The notes beneath the pieces are model-generated. The model saw only the letters and a program-made list of their open reading frames with translations, was not told the DNA's origin and did no database searches. Source: Allobosea vaviloviae (lineage in GTDB: Bacteria > Pseudomonadota > Alphaproteobacteria > Rhizobiales > Beijerinckiaceae). Taken from it: DNA of 64,000 nt. Numbering within the stretch: position 1 is the stretch's first letter; each line of letters starts with the position of its first letter. Both the position numbers and the translations under genes were made by a program. The stretch covers positions 1 through 64,000 of the forward strand of contig NZ_LGSZ01000022.1 in NCBI RefSeq assembly GCF_001298265.1. Reading direction: 5' to 3'. Positions 33,154-41,321 of this stretch are shown here, piece after piece.

Positions 33154-35777
33154 CTCAGACAGTCAGGTCTTTCGCCGAACCTGTTGCCGCCACGAATTTT
33201 TCCTTCCTGCGCGGCGCGTCGCCCGGCCCCAACCTGGTGCTGACGGCACTGCTGCTCGGCCATTCCGGCATCGGCATCGCCGACCGCAACACGGTCGCCG
33301 GCGTCGTCCGGGCCTGGAGCGCGCTCCGGCAATTGCGCGAGGACGGTTTGCCGCCGGCCGAAAAGCTGAAGGAGGGCGACAGTCCCGGCGAGCATGTCTG
33401 GATCGAGAACCCGGCTTTTGCGCAGCTGCCCTTCACGGCGCAGGAGCTCCGGTCGATGGCGCAGGCCTTCAAGCTGGCCACCGGCGCCCGCCTGGTCTTT
33501 GCCGATGGCACGCCCGATATCGTTGCCTATCCCGCCAACCGCGAGGGCTGGGGCAGGCTCTGCCGCCTGCTCAGCCATGGCAACCGGAAGGAGGACGTGA
33601 AGAAAGGGGAATGCCACCTCGTCCTCGACGACCTTATGTCCGATGCGCGGGATCTCCTGCTGGTCGTGATGCCCGGCCGCCTTTTCGATGGGCTGGCGGC
33701 GCTGCTCGCACGGTTGGACGATGCCGCGCCGGGAGCGGTCTGGCTCGGCGCGACCATGCACCGGCGCGGCGACGACCGCCGCCGTCTCGCCCGGCTGAAG
33801 GCGATCGCGGCTTCGACCCGCACGCCGCTGCTGGCGACCAATGACGTGCTCTACGATGCGCCCGAGCAGCGCGATCTGCAGGACGTCCTGACCTGCATCC
33901 GCGAGGGCGTCTCGATCGAGCGGGCGGGGCGCCTGCTCGAGGTCAATGCCGAGCGCCATCTCAAGACGCCCCAGGAAATGGCGCGCCTCTTCCGCGATGC
34001 GCCGGAGGCCATCGCCGAGACGCAGCATCTCTTCTCGCGCATCGAATTCGATCTCGGCCAGCTCGAATACGAATATCCCGACGAACCCGTCCCGCCCGGC
34101 TGGAACGATCAGGCCTGGCTGGAGGAGCTGGTGCGCCGCTGCAGCGAGATTCGCTATCCCGACGGTGTGCCGCCGAAGGTCCAGGCTCTGCTGCGAAAGG
34201 AATTCGATCTGATCGCGAAGCTGAACTATGCGCGCTATTTCCTCACCATCCGCCAGATCGTCGAATTCGCGCAGAGCAGGGGCATTCTCTGCCAGGGCCG
34301 TGGCTCGGCCGCCAATTCTGCGGTCTGCTATGTGCTGGGTATCACCGCCGTCGATCCCGCCGAAAGCGACGTTCTGTTCGAGCGCTTCATCTCCACCGAA
34401 CGCAGGGAGCCGCCCGATATCGACGTCGATTTCGAGCATGAGCGGCGCGAGGAGGTGATCCAGTGGATCTACAAGACCTATGGCCGCCACCGCGCCGGCA
34501 TCGCCGCGACCGTGATCCGCTATCGCCCGCGCAGCGCCATCCGCGACGTCGGCAAGGCGCTGGGGCTGACGGAGGATGTGACCGCCCGCATCGCCGGCAC
34601 GCAATGGGGCAGCTGGGGCACTGAAATCGGCGACGACCGCGTCCGCCAGGCCGGGCTCGACCCGGCCAATCCGACGGTGCGACGCGCCGTCGATTTCGCC
34701 ATCCGCCTGCTCGGCTTCCCGCGCCATCTCTCGCAGCATGTCGGCGGCTTCATCCTGGCGCGCCACAGGCTCGACGAACTGGTCCCGATCGGCAACGCCG
34801 CCATGGCCGACCGCACCTTCATCGAATGGGACAAGGACGACATCGACGAACTCAAGCTGATGAAGGTCGATGTGCTCGCGCTGGGCATGCTGACCTGCAT
34901 CCGCAAGGCCTTCGAACTGGTGAAGGCCCATGGCGGCCCCGAATTGACGCTCGACATCAAGGACGGCGACCGCCCGACCTACGACATGCTCTGCGAGGGC
35001 AAGTCGCTCGGCGTCTTCCAGGTCGAGAGCCGGGCGCAGATGAACATGCTGCCCCGGCTGAAGCCGCGGAAGCTCTACGACCTCGTCATCCAGGTCGCGA
35101 TCGTCCGGCCCGGCCCGATCCAGGGAGACATGGTCCATCCCTATCTGCGGCGCAGGGCAGGGCTGGAAGCGGTGCAGTACCCGTCACCATCTCCCGAGCA
35201 TGGCCCGGCCGACGAACTCTTCACGGTGTTGAACAAGACCAAGGGCGTGCCGCTCTTTCAGGAGCAGGCGATGAGGTTGGCGATGGTGGCCGCCAAATTC
35301 ACCGACAGCGAGGCCAATGGCTTGCGCAAGGCGATGGCGACCTTTCGCAGCGATGGCAAGATCGGCAATTACGAAGAGCTGATGGTCGGGCGCATGGTCG
35401 CGCGCGGCTACGAGCGCGATTTCGCCCAGCGCTGCTTCGACCAGATCAAGGGCTTCGGCAGTTATGGCTTCCCCGAAAGCCACGCCGCCTCCTTCGCCAA
35501 GCTGGTCTACGTCTCCTCCTATCTCAAGAAGCACCACCCGGCGGCCTTCGCCTGCGCGCTGCTGAACTCCCAGCCGATGGGCTTTTACGCCCCGGCCCAG
35601 ATCGTCCGCGAGGCGCAGGAGAATGGCGGCGTGGAGCCGCGTGCGATCGATGTGAACTTCAGTGGCTGGGACAATGGGTTGGAGCCTGGGGATGGCGAGT
35701 CGCTCATTCCCTCCCCCCGCTTGCGGGGGGAGGGAAAAGAGCCCCTTCGCCCTTCGCCTCGGTTTCCGCCAGATTGA
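33150..35777 (+). CDS. dnaE2: DnaE2 error-prone polymerase, catalytic part, frameshifted near the end
   Basis: The ORF gives 875 residues, against about 1,050-1,150 for intact DnaE2. The PHP region starts at NFSFLRGASPGPNLVLTALL. The polymerase core is complete: CQGRGSAANSAVCYVLGI, the catalytic PPDIDVDFEHERREEVI, FIEWDKDDIDELKLMKVDVL and GVFQVESRAQMNMLPRLK. At about residue 850, where the family continues to GxxALRLGFRxIxG, the frame runs into a perfect palindrome (35707-35736) and then 24 unrelated residues to a stop. The missing C-terminal part lies intact in the +1 frame at 35737-36561. Without it the HhH/OB-fold region is lost, so activity is doubtful unless the frame is restored. Start 33150 overlaps imuB. 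Confidence 0.88.
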   Translation: MTQTVRSFAEPVAATNFSFLRGASPGPNLVLTALLLGHSGIGIADRNTVAGVVRAWSALRQLREDGLPPAEKLKEGDSPGEHVWIENPAFAQLPFTAQELRSMAQAFKLATGARLVFADGTPDIVAYPANREGWGRLCRLLSHGNRKEDVKKGECHLVLDDLMSDARDLLLVVMPGRLFDGLAALLARLDDAAPGAVWLGATMHRRGDDRRRLARLKAIAASTRTPLLATNDVLYDAPEQRDLQDVLTCIREGVSIERAGRLLEVNAERHLKTPQEMARLFRDAPEAIAETQHLFSRIEFDLGQLEYEYPDEPVPPGWNDQAWLEELVRRCSEIRYPDGVPPKVQALLRKEFDLIAKLNYARYFLTIRQIVEFAQSRGILCQGRGSAANSAVCYVLGITAVDPAESDVLFERFISTERREPPDIDVDFEHERREEVIQWIYKTYGRHRAGIAATVIRYRPRSAIRDVGKALGLTEDVTARIAGTQWGSWGTEIGDDRVRQAGLDPANPTVRRAVDFAIRLLGFPRHLSQHVGGFILARHRLDELVPIGNAAMADRTFIEWDKDDIDELKLMKVDVLALGMLTCIRKAFELVKAHGGPELTLDIKDGDRPTYDMLCEGKSLGVFQVESRAQMNMLPRLKPRKLYDLVIQVAIVRPGPIQGDMVHPYLRRRAGLEAVQYPSPSPEHGPADELFTVLNKTKGVPLFQEQAMRLAMVAAKFTDSEANGLRKAMATFRSDGKIGNYEELMVGRMVARGYERDFAQRCFDQIKGFGSYGFPESHAASFAKLVYVSSYLKKHHPAAFACALLNSQPMGFYAPAQIVREAQENGGVEPRAIDVNFSGWDNGLEPGDGESLIPSPRLRGEGKEPLRPSPRFPPD
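35707..35736. repeat. Perfect palindrome inside dnaE2
   Basis: The left arm TTCCCTCCCCCCGC and its exact complement are separated by TT, giving 14-bp arms. It contains a C6 and a G6 tract. Removing one base here joins the two halves of the dnaE2 reading frame. Intergenic elements of this look are common in alphaproteobacteria, which points to an insertion into the gene. Confidence 0.9.
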
Positions 35778-36561
35778 CGGCTTCCGCGAGGACTGGGGCC
35801 AGCGCATCGAGGCCGCCCGCGCCGATGGCTACCATGATGTCGAGGAGCTGATGCGCCGCGCCGCTCTGCCGGGCCGCGCGATGCGGCTGCTCGCCGATGC
35901 CGACGCCTTCCGCTCGCTGGGCCTCGATCGCCGCGAGGCGCTCTGGGCCGTGCGCCGGCTGCCGGACGACGAGGCGCTGCCGCTGTTTGCTGCCGCGCAG
36001 GCGCGTGAACTCGGCGAGGAACCGGCGATGCCGCTGCCCATCATGCCGCTGCCGCAGCAGATCGTCGCCGATTATCAGACGGTGCGGCTCTCGTTGAAGG
36101 GGCATCCCATGGGCATGCTGCGGCCGCTCTTCCGGCGCGACCGCGTCCTGAGCTGCGCCGAGCTCGACGGCCGGCCCGACGGCAGCTGGGCCGCGACCGC
36201 CGGCGTCGTGCTGGTGCGCCAGCGGCCGGGCAACGGCAAGGCGATCTTCATCACGCTCGAGGACGAGACCGGCATCGCCAACATCCTGCTCTGGGCGCGG
36301 CTGTTCGAGCGCTTCCGGCGCGAGGTCATGAGCGGGCGCCTGCTGCAGATCGAAGGCCGGGTGCAGAAGAGCCCGGAAGGCGTGGTCCATCTGATGGCGC
36401 AGCGGGTCGTCGATCGCACCTCCGATCTGTCGAGCCTCTCGGAAACCCATCGCGCCGAGATCACGATCACGCGCGCCGACGAGTTCAAGCACCCTCAGCA
36501 TCCCCGTCACCGCCATCCCCGCAATGTCCGCATCCTGCCGAAGTCGCGCGATTTCCACTGA
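35737..36561 (+). pseudogene. dnaE2: DnaE2 C-terminal part, out of frame with the catalytic part
   Basis: This frame reads FALRLGFRQIDGFREDWGQR and continues with the helix-hairpin-helix-like region (HDVEELMRRAALPGRAMRLL), GHPMGMLRPLF and the OB-fold (AATAGVVLVRQRPGNGKAIF, then ITLEDETGIANILLWARLFE). It ends at NVRILPKSRDFH, the usual DnaE2 end. It joins the catalytic part if one base is removed inside the palindrome at 35707-35736. As written it lacks its own start with a good ribosome-binding site; a GTG at 35662 lies in the preceding frame overlap. It is either a true frameshift, a phase-variable tract or a sequencing error. Confidence 0.85.
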
Positions 36562-36713
36562 TCTGCCGCGGCAGTGGTCATGATGCCTATTCAGTGAGCA
36601 GAAATTCCCGATCGCATACGCGCAGTGCCCCACCGCCGCACTCCTGGGCAAAACGGGCGGGGGCTCATGGCCGCGCGGCGCTATCCCAAAGTCCTTGTCG
36701 TACGACCTTCATC

Positions 36714-36729
36714 TGGCATGCCGGTTGCT
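36714..36729 (+). promoter_or_regulatory. Sigma-54 (-24/-12) promoter candidate, first binding protein
   Basis: TGGCATG-CCGG-TTGCT, preceded by C, differs from the consensus TGGCACG-N4-TTGCW at one position. Transcription would start near 36740, 46 bp before the GTG at 36786. A second, similar site lies ahead of the next gene. Confidence 0.65.
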
Positions 36730-36785
36730 ATCCCCTCGCTGCCGCGGCTCGCATCAGCCGCCGGCCAATCACAGGGAGAACAACC

Positions 36786-38438
36786 GTGCCGACATCGCGT
36801 TTTACCCGCTCCGCCCTTATCGGCCTCGGCCTTTCGACGGCGCTCGTCACTGCGGCCCTAGCCCAGGAGAAGGTCCTGCGCATCGGCATGACCGCAGCGG
36901 ATATTCCGCGCACCCATGGCCAGCCGGACCAGGGCTTCGAGGGCAATCGCTTCACCGGAATCCCGATGTATGACGCGCTGACGCACTGGGATCTCTCCTC
37001 GGCGGAGAAGGCGAGCGTCGTCATTCCCGGCCTCGCCACGGAATGGACGGTCGATGCCGCCGACAAGACCAAATGGACCTTCAAGCTGCGTCCGGGCGTC
37101 AAGTTCCAGGACGGTTCGGACTTCAACGCCGCCGCCGTGGTCTGGAACGTCGACAAGGTCTTGAACAAGGAAGCCGCCCATTTCGCGCCCGACCAGATCG
37201 GCGTCACCGTCTCGCGCATGCCGACGCTGAAGACCGCCAAGGCCATCGATCCGCTCACCGTCGAGCTCACGACGAGCGAGCCCGACGCCTTTCTGCCGAT
37301 CAACCTGACCAACCTCTTCATCGTCTCGCCGACGCATTGGGCCGCCAAGCTCGCCGCGGTTCCGGCCTCGGTGACCGATCCGGCCGAGCGCGCCAAACAG
37401 GCCTGGGCCGCTTTCTCGGCCGATCCGTCCGGCACTGGCCCGTTCAAGGGCGTGAAGCTGTCGCCGCGCGAGCGCTTCGAGATGGTCGCCAACAAGGCCT
37501 ATTGGGACCCCAAGCGGGTGCCGAAGATCGACCGCATCGTGCTGCTGCCGCTGCCGGAGGCGAATGCCCGCACCGCAGCCCTGCTTTCGGGGCAGGTGGA
37601 CTGGATCGAGTCGCCCTCGCCGGATGCCGTTCCGCAGATCAAGCAGCGCGGCTTTTCCGTCTACACCAACGCCCAGCCGCATGTCTGGCCCTGGCAGCTC
37701 TCCTTCGTCGAGGGCTCGCCCTGGATCGACAAGCGCGTGCGCCACGCTGCCAATCTCTGCGTCAACCGCGAGGAGCTGAAGACGCTGCTCGGCGGGCTGA
37801 TGGAAATTCCGAAGGGCACCGTGCCGCCCGGACATCCCTGGTGGGGCAATCCCAAGTTCGACATCAAATATGATCTCGCCGCAGCCAAGAAGCTGATGAC
37901 GGAAGCCGGCTATTCGGCCGCGAAGCCCGCGAAGGTGAAGGTGCTGACCTCGGCTTCCGGCTCCGGCCAGATGCAGCCCTTGCCGATGAACGAGTTCATG
38001 CAGCAGGCGCTGAAGGACTGCTTCTTCGACGTCGCGCTCGAGGTCGGCGAGTGGAACGCCGTCTTCACCAACTGGCGCGAGGGCGCCAAGCACGCCAATG
38101 CGCGCGGTGCCAACGCCACCAACGTCACCTTCGCGGCGATGGACCCGTTCTTCGCCATGGTGCGCTTCACCTCGACCAAGACGTTCCCGCCGGTCTCCAA
38201 CAACTGGGGCTATTTCGGCAATGACGAGTTCGACAAGCTGATCGCCGACGCCCGCACCACCTTCGAGGGCACCGCACGCGACGCCGCGCTCGCCAAGCTC
38301 CATGCCCGCATCGTCGAGGAGGCCCCCTTCGTCTGGGTCGCCCATGACGTCGGCCCGCGCGCGATGAGCGCGAAGGTCAAGGGCGTCGTCCAGCCGAAGA
38401 GCTGGTTCATCGATCTCGCGCCGATGTCGATGGAGTAA
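36786..38438 (+). CDS. Periplasmic binding protein, family 5 (dipeptide/opine type), copy 1
   Basis: A 550-residue SBP_bac_5 protein with a signal peptide (ALIGLGLSTALVTAALAQ). The mature part has VLRIGMTAADIPRTHGQPDQ, then VIPGLATEWTVDA and the family phrase WTFKLRPGVKFQDGSDFNAA, VVWNVDKVL. Such proteins deliver peptides, opines, glutathione or oligosaccharides to Dpp/Opp-type permeases. A GTG start at 36786 is chosen for AGGGAG nine bases upstream and the signal peptide. It is closely similar to the next gene (for example the shared LLPLPEANAR and GQMQPLPMNEF), so it is a tandem duplicate. Ligand unknown. Confidence 0.9.
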   Translation: MPTSRFTRSALIGLGLSTALVTAALAQEKVLRIGMTAADIPRTHGQPDQGFEGNRFTGIPMYDALTHWDLSSAEKASVVIPGLATEWTVDAADKTKWTFKLRPGVKFQDGSDFNAAAVVWNVDKVLNKEAAHFAPDQIGVTVSRMPTLKTAKAIDPLTVELTTSEPDAFLPINLTNLFIVSPTHWAAKLAAVPASVTDPAERAKQAWAAFSADPSGTGPFKGVKLSPRERFEMVANKAYWDPKRVPKIDRIVLLPLPEANARTAALLSGQVDWIESPSPDAVPQIKQRGFSVYTNAQPHVWPWQLSFVEGSPWIDKRVRHAANLCVNREELKTLLGGLMEIPKGTVPPGHPWWGNPKFDIKYDLAAAKKLMTEAGYSAAKPAKVKVLTSASGSGQMQPLPMNEFMQQALKDCFFDVALEVGEWNAVFTNWREGAKHANARGANATNVTFAAMDPFFAMVRFTSTKTFPPVSNNWGYFGNDEFDKLIADARTTFEGTARDAALAKLHARIVEEAPFVWVAHDVGPRAMSAKVKGVVQPKSWFIDLAPMSME

Positions 38439-38449
38439 GACCCGATCGC

Positions 38450-38527
38450 GTCATTCTCGGGCGGTGCCAGGCACCGACCCGAGAATCTCGTTCCGGAGAT
38501 GCTCGGGTCTTCGCCCGAGCATGACGG
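38450..38527. repeat. REP-like palindromic element, type A copy 2
   Basis: GTCATTCTCGGGCGGTGCC...GACCCGAGAATCTCG and GAGATGCTCGGGTC...GCCCGAGCATGACGG form two stem-loops, with the halves swapped relative to the copies at 17349 and 44237. It lies between the two binding-protein genes. Confidence 0.8.
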
Positions 38528-38543
38528 CTCGAGGATCGGTTGC

Positions 38544-38559
38544 TGGCACAGCCCTTGCG
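38544..38559 (+). promoter_or_regulatory. Sigma-54 (-24/-12) promoter candidate, second binding protein
   Basis: TGGCACA-GCCC-TTGCG, preceded by C, has the invariant GG and GC at the right spacing. Transcription would begin near 38570, 27 bp before the ATG at 38597. It lies just after the REP-like element. Confidence 0.6.
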
Positions 38560-38596
38560 AAGCCAGCCTCGAACTCATCCAATTTCGGAGTCACCC

Positions 38597-40195
38597 ATGA
38601 TCCGCACTGCCCTTGCCCTGACCCTCGCCGCTGGCGTCTCGCTGTTTGCCGCCTCGGCTCAAGCCCAGGGCACGCTGCGCATCGGCATGACCGCCTCCGA
38701 CATTCCGCTGACCACCGGCCAGACCGACCAGGGCGGCGAGGGCATGCGTTTCATGGGCTATACGGTCTATGACGGCCTCATCAACTGGGACCTCAGCAAG
38801 GCCGACAAGGCCTCCGACCTCGTGCCCGGCCTCGCGACCAGCTGGTCGGTCGATGCGACCGACAAGAACAAATGGACCTTCGTCCTGCGCGAGGGCGCCA
38901 AGTTCCACGACGGCTCGGAATTTACCGCCGATGCCGTGGTCTGGAACCTCGACAAGCTGCTGAAGAACGACGCCCCGCAGTTCGACCAGCGCCAGGCGGC
39001 GCAGGGTCGCTCGCGCATTCCCGCCGTGGCCGGTTACAAGGTCATCAACAAATACAAGGTCGAGATCACCACCAAGGCGCCCGACGCCACGCTGCCCTAT
39101 CAGATCGCCTGGGTGATGATGTCCTCGCCGGCGCAGTGGGAGAAGCTCGGCAAGAGCTGGGAGGCTTTCGCCAAGACCCCGTCCGGCACGGGTCCCTGGC
39201 AGCTCACCGCCTTCCAGCCGCGCGAGCGCGCCGAGCTCTCGCCCTTCCCGGGTTACTGGGACAAGGCGCGCGTGCCCAAGCTCGACAAGATGGTGCTGCT
39301 GCCGCTGCCCGAGGCCAATGCCCGCGCCGCCGCGCTGCGGGCGGGCCAGGTCGACTGGATCGAGGCGCCGTCGCCCGACCTGATCCCATCGCTGACCAGC
39401 GCCGGCTTCAAGATCGTCACCAACGCCTATCCGCACAACTGGACCTGGCACCTCTCGCGCGCCGAGGGTTCGCCCTGGAACGACATCCGCGTCCGCAAGG
39501 CCGCCAACCTCGCCGTCGACCGGCAGGGATTGAAGGAACTTCTCGGCGGGCTGATGATCCCGGCCGAGGGCTTCTACCCGCCCGGCCACCAGTGGTTCGG
39601 CACCCCCAGCTTCAAGCTGAAGTACGATCCGACCGAGGCCAAGAAGCTCCTCGCCGAGGCCGGCTTCTCGCCCGCCAAGCCGGTGACGACGAAGATCCTG
39701 ATCGCACCCTCGGGCTCCGGCCAGATGCAGCCGCTGCCGATGAACGAGTTCGTCCAGCAGAACCTCGCCGAGGTCGGCATCAAGATCGACTTCGAGGTCG
39801 TCGAGTGGAACACGCTGATCAACATCTGGCGCGCCGGCGCCAATCATGAATCCTCGCGCAAGGCGACGGGGATGAACTACACCTATTTCATCCAGGACCC
39901 CTTCACCGGGCTGATTCGCCATCTCCAGTGCAATCTCCAGCCGCCGGCCGGCACCAATTGGGGCCTGTATTGCGACCCCGAGATGGACAAGCTCTTCGAG
40001 CAGGTCCGCAACACCTTCGATCCTTCGGCGCAGACCAAGGTGCTGCAGAAGATCCACGAGAAATATGTCGACGAGGCGCTGTTCCTGATGGTGACGCATG
40101 ACGTCAACCCCCGCGCGATGAGCCCGAAGGTGAAGGGCTTCATCCAGGCCCAGAACTGGTTCCAGGACTTCTCGCCGATCACGATGGCCAAGTGA
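38597..40195 (+). CDS. Periplasmic binding protein, family 5 (dipeptide/opine type), copy 2
   Basis: A 532-residue SBP_bac_5 protein, paralogous to copy 1, with a signal peptide (TALALTLAAGVSLFAASAQA). The mature part reads TLRIGMTASDIPLTTGQTDQ, LVPGLATSWSVDATDKNKWT, FVLREGAKFHDGSEFTADAV and VVWNLDKLLKN. The ATG at 38597 has TTCGGAG upstream. Two binding proteins before one permease/ATPase set suggest two ligands or dual affinity through a single transporter (inference). The permease follows after a 172-bp gap that contains a long inverted repeat. Confidence 0.9.
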   Translation: MIRTALALTLAAGVSLFAASAQAQGTLRIGMTASDIPLTTGQTDQGGEGMRFMGYTVYDGLINWDLSKADKASDLVPGLATSWSVDATDKNKWTFVLREGAKFHDGSEFTADAVVWNLDKLLKNDAPQFDQRQAAQGRSRIPAVAGYKVINKYKVEITTKAPDATLPYQIAWVMMSSPAQWEKLGKSWEAFAKTPSGTGPWQLTAFQPRERAELSPFPGYWDKARVPKLDKMVLLPLPEANARAAALRAGQVDWIEAPSPDLIPSLTSAGFKIVTNAYPHNWTWHLSRAEGSPWNDIRVRKAANLAVDRQGLKELLGGLMIPAEGFYPPGHQWFGTPSFKLKYDPTEAKKLLAEAGFSPAKPVTTKILIAPSGSGQMQPLPMNEFVQQNLAEVGIKIDFEVVEWNTLINIWRAGANHESSRKATGMNYTYFIQDPFTGLIRHLQCNLQPPAGTNWGLYCDPEMDKLFEQVRNTFDPSAQTKVLQKIHEKYVDEALFLMVTHDVNPRAMSPKVKGFIQAQNWFQDFSPITMAK

Positions 40196-40222
40196 GGAAG
40201 AGAGTGCGCAGGCAATCCTACG

Positions 40223-40355
40223 CTGTCATTCCGGGGCATCGCGCAGCGATGAACCCGGAACCCACGACTGGGCGAGCCCTGTGTTCCCTTGACGCAAGCG
40301 GAGTGGCCCGTCGTGGATTCCGGGTTCGCGGCTCTGCCGCGCCCCGGAATGACAG
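40223..40355. repeat. Long inverted repeat (REP-like, type C) inside the transporter operon
   Basis: The outer arms are a perfect 15-bp pair, CTGTCATTCCGGGGC and GCCCCGGAATGACAG. Inner partial pairs GGAACCCACGAC/GTCGTGGATTCCGGG give a long hairpin. It lies between the second binding-protein gene and the permease, where it may reduce read-through or stabilise the upstream mRNA. Confidence 0.85.
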
Positions 40356-40367
40356 GTGGGATTCGCG

Positions 40368-41321
40368 ATGCTGAGCTATCTCGCCAAGCGCATCCTCTAC
40401 GTCCTGCCGGTGGCCTTCGGCGTCAGCCTGTTCTGTTTCCTGCTGGTGCATATCGCGCCGGGCGATCCGCTGACCTCGGTGCTGCCGCCCGACGCCTCGC
40501 AGGCGATGCAGGACGAGTTGCGCAAGATCTACGGCTTCGACCGGCCGCTGCCGGTGCAGTTCGGACTCTGGCTGATGAAGGCGCTGCAGGGCGATCTCGG
40601 CACCTCGATCGCCACGGGGCGTCCCGTCGCGGCCGAGGTCTGGCGCGCGGTCGGCAATACCTTGCTGATCGCGGGGCTCGCCACGGTGATCGGCTTCCTG
40701 TTCGGCTGCTTCTTCGGCTTCGTCGCCGGCTATTTCCGCGGCTCCTATCTCGACAAGTTCGCGTCCATGCTGGCGGTGCTCGGCGTCTCCGTGCCGCATT
40801 ACTGGCTGGGCATGGTGATGGTCATCGTGTTCTCGGTGCAGCTCGGCTGGCTGCCGCCGGGCGGGGCGGGGCCGGGCGGCTCGGCTGCCTGGATCTGGAA
40901 CTGGGAGCATGTCAGCTACATGATCCTGCCGGCGATCACGATGTCGGTGATCCCGATGGGTATCATCGCCCGCACCGTGCGCGCGCTGGTCGCCGACATC
41001 CTGAACCAGGAGTTCGTGCCGGCGCTTCGGGCCAAGGGCCTGATGGATTTCGGCGTGTTCAGGCATGTCGTGAAGAACGCAGCGCCGACTGCGCTCGCCG
41101 TGATGGGCCTCCAGCTCGGCTACCTGCTCGGCGGTTCCATCCTGATCGAGACCGTGTTCTCCTGGCCGGGCACCGGCTTCCTCCTCGGCAACGCCATCTT
41201 CCAGCGCGACCTGCCGCTGCTCCAGGGCACCATCCTCGTCCTGGCGATGTTCTTCGTCGGCCTGAACGTGCTCGTCGACATCCTCCAGGGTCTGCTCGAC
41301 CCGCGCGTCAGGAGGCGCTGA
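40368..41321 (+). CDS. ABC importer permease (DppB-like)
   Basis: A 317-residue six-span permease. It starts MLSYLAKRILYVLPVAFGVS and has the DppB/OppB features LLVHIAPGDPL, then GLWLMKALQGDLGTS. The coupling helix is PALRAKGLMDFGVFRHVVKN and the late ETVFSWPGTGFLLGNAIFQRD is a family hallmark. It pairs with the DppC-like permease that follows with a one-base overlap. Start 40368 is chosen over 40356 by homology. It is part of the dipeptide/opine-type transporter. Confidence 0.93.
   Translation: MLSYLAKRILYVLPVAFGVSLFCFLLVHIAPGDPLTSVLPPDASQAMQDELRKIYGFDRPLPVQFGLWLMKALQGDLGTSIATGRPVAAEVWRAVGNTLLIAGLATVIGFLFGCFFGFVAGYFRGSYLDKFASMLAVLGVSVPHYWLGMVMVIVFSVQLGWLPPGGAGPGGSAAWIWNWEHVSYMILPAITMSVIPMGIIARTVRALVADILNQEFVPALRAKGLMDFGVFRHVVKNAAPTALAVMGLQLGYLLGGSILIETVFSWPGTGFLLGNAIFQRDLPLLQGTILVLAMFFVGLNVLVDILQGLLDPRVRRR

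Noticed and set aside
38439-40367. Frameshift or missing gene between binding protein 2 and the permease
   Set aside because: The gaps are filled by REP-like inverted repeats, and all neighbouring genes are full length.
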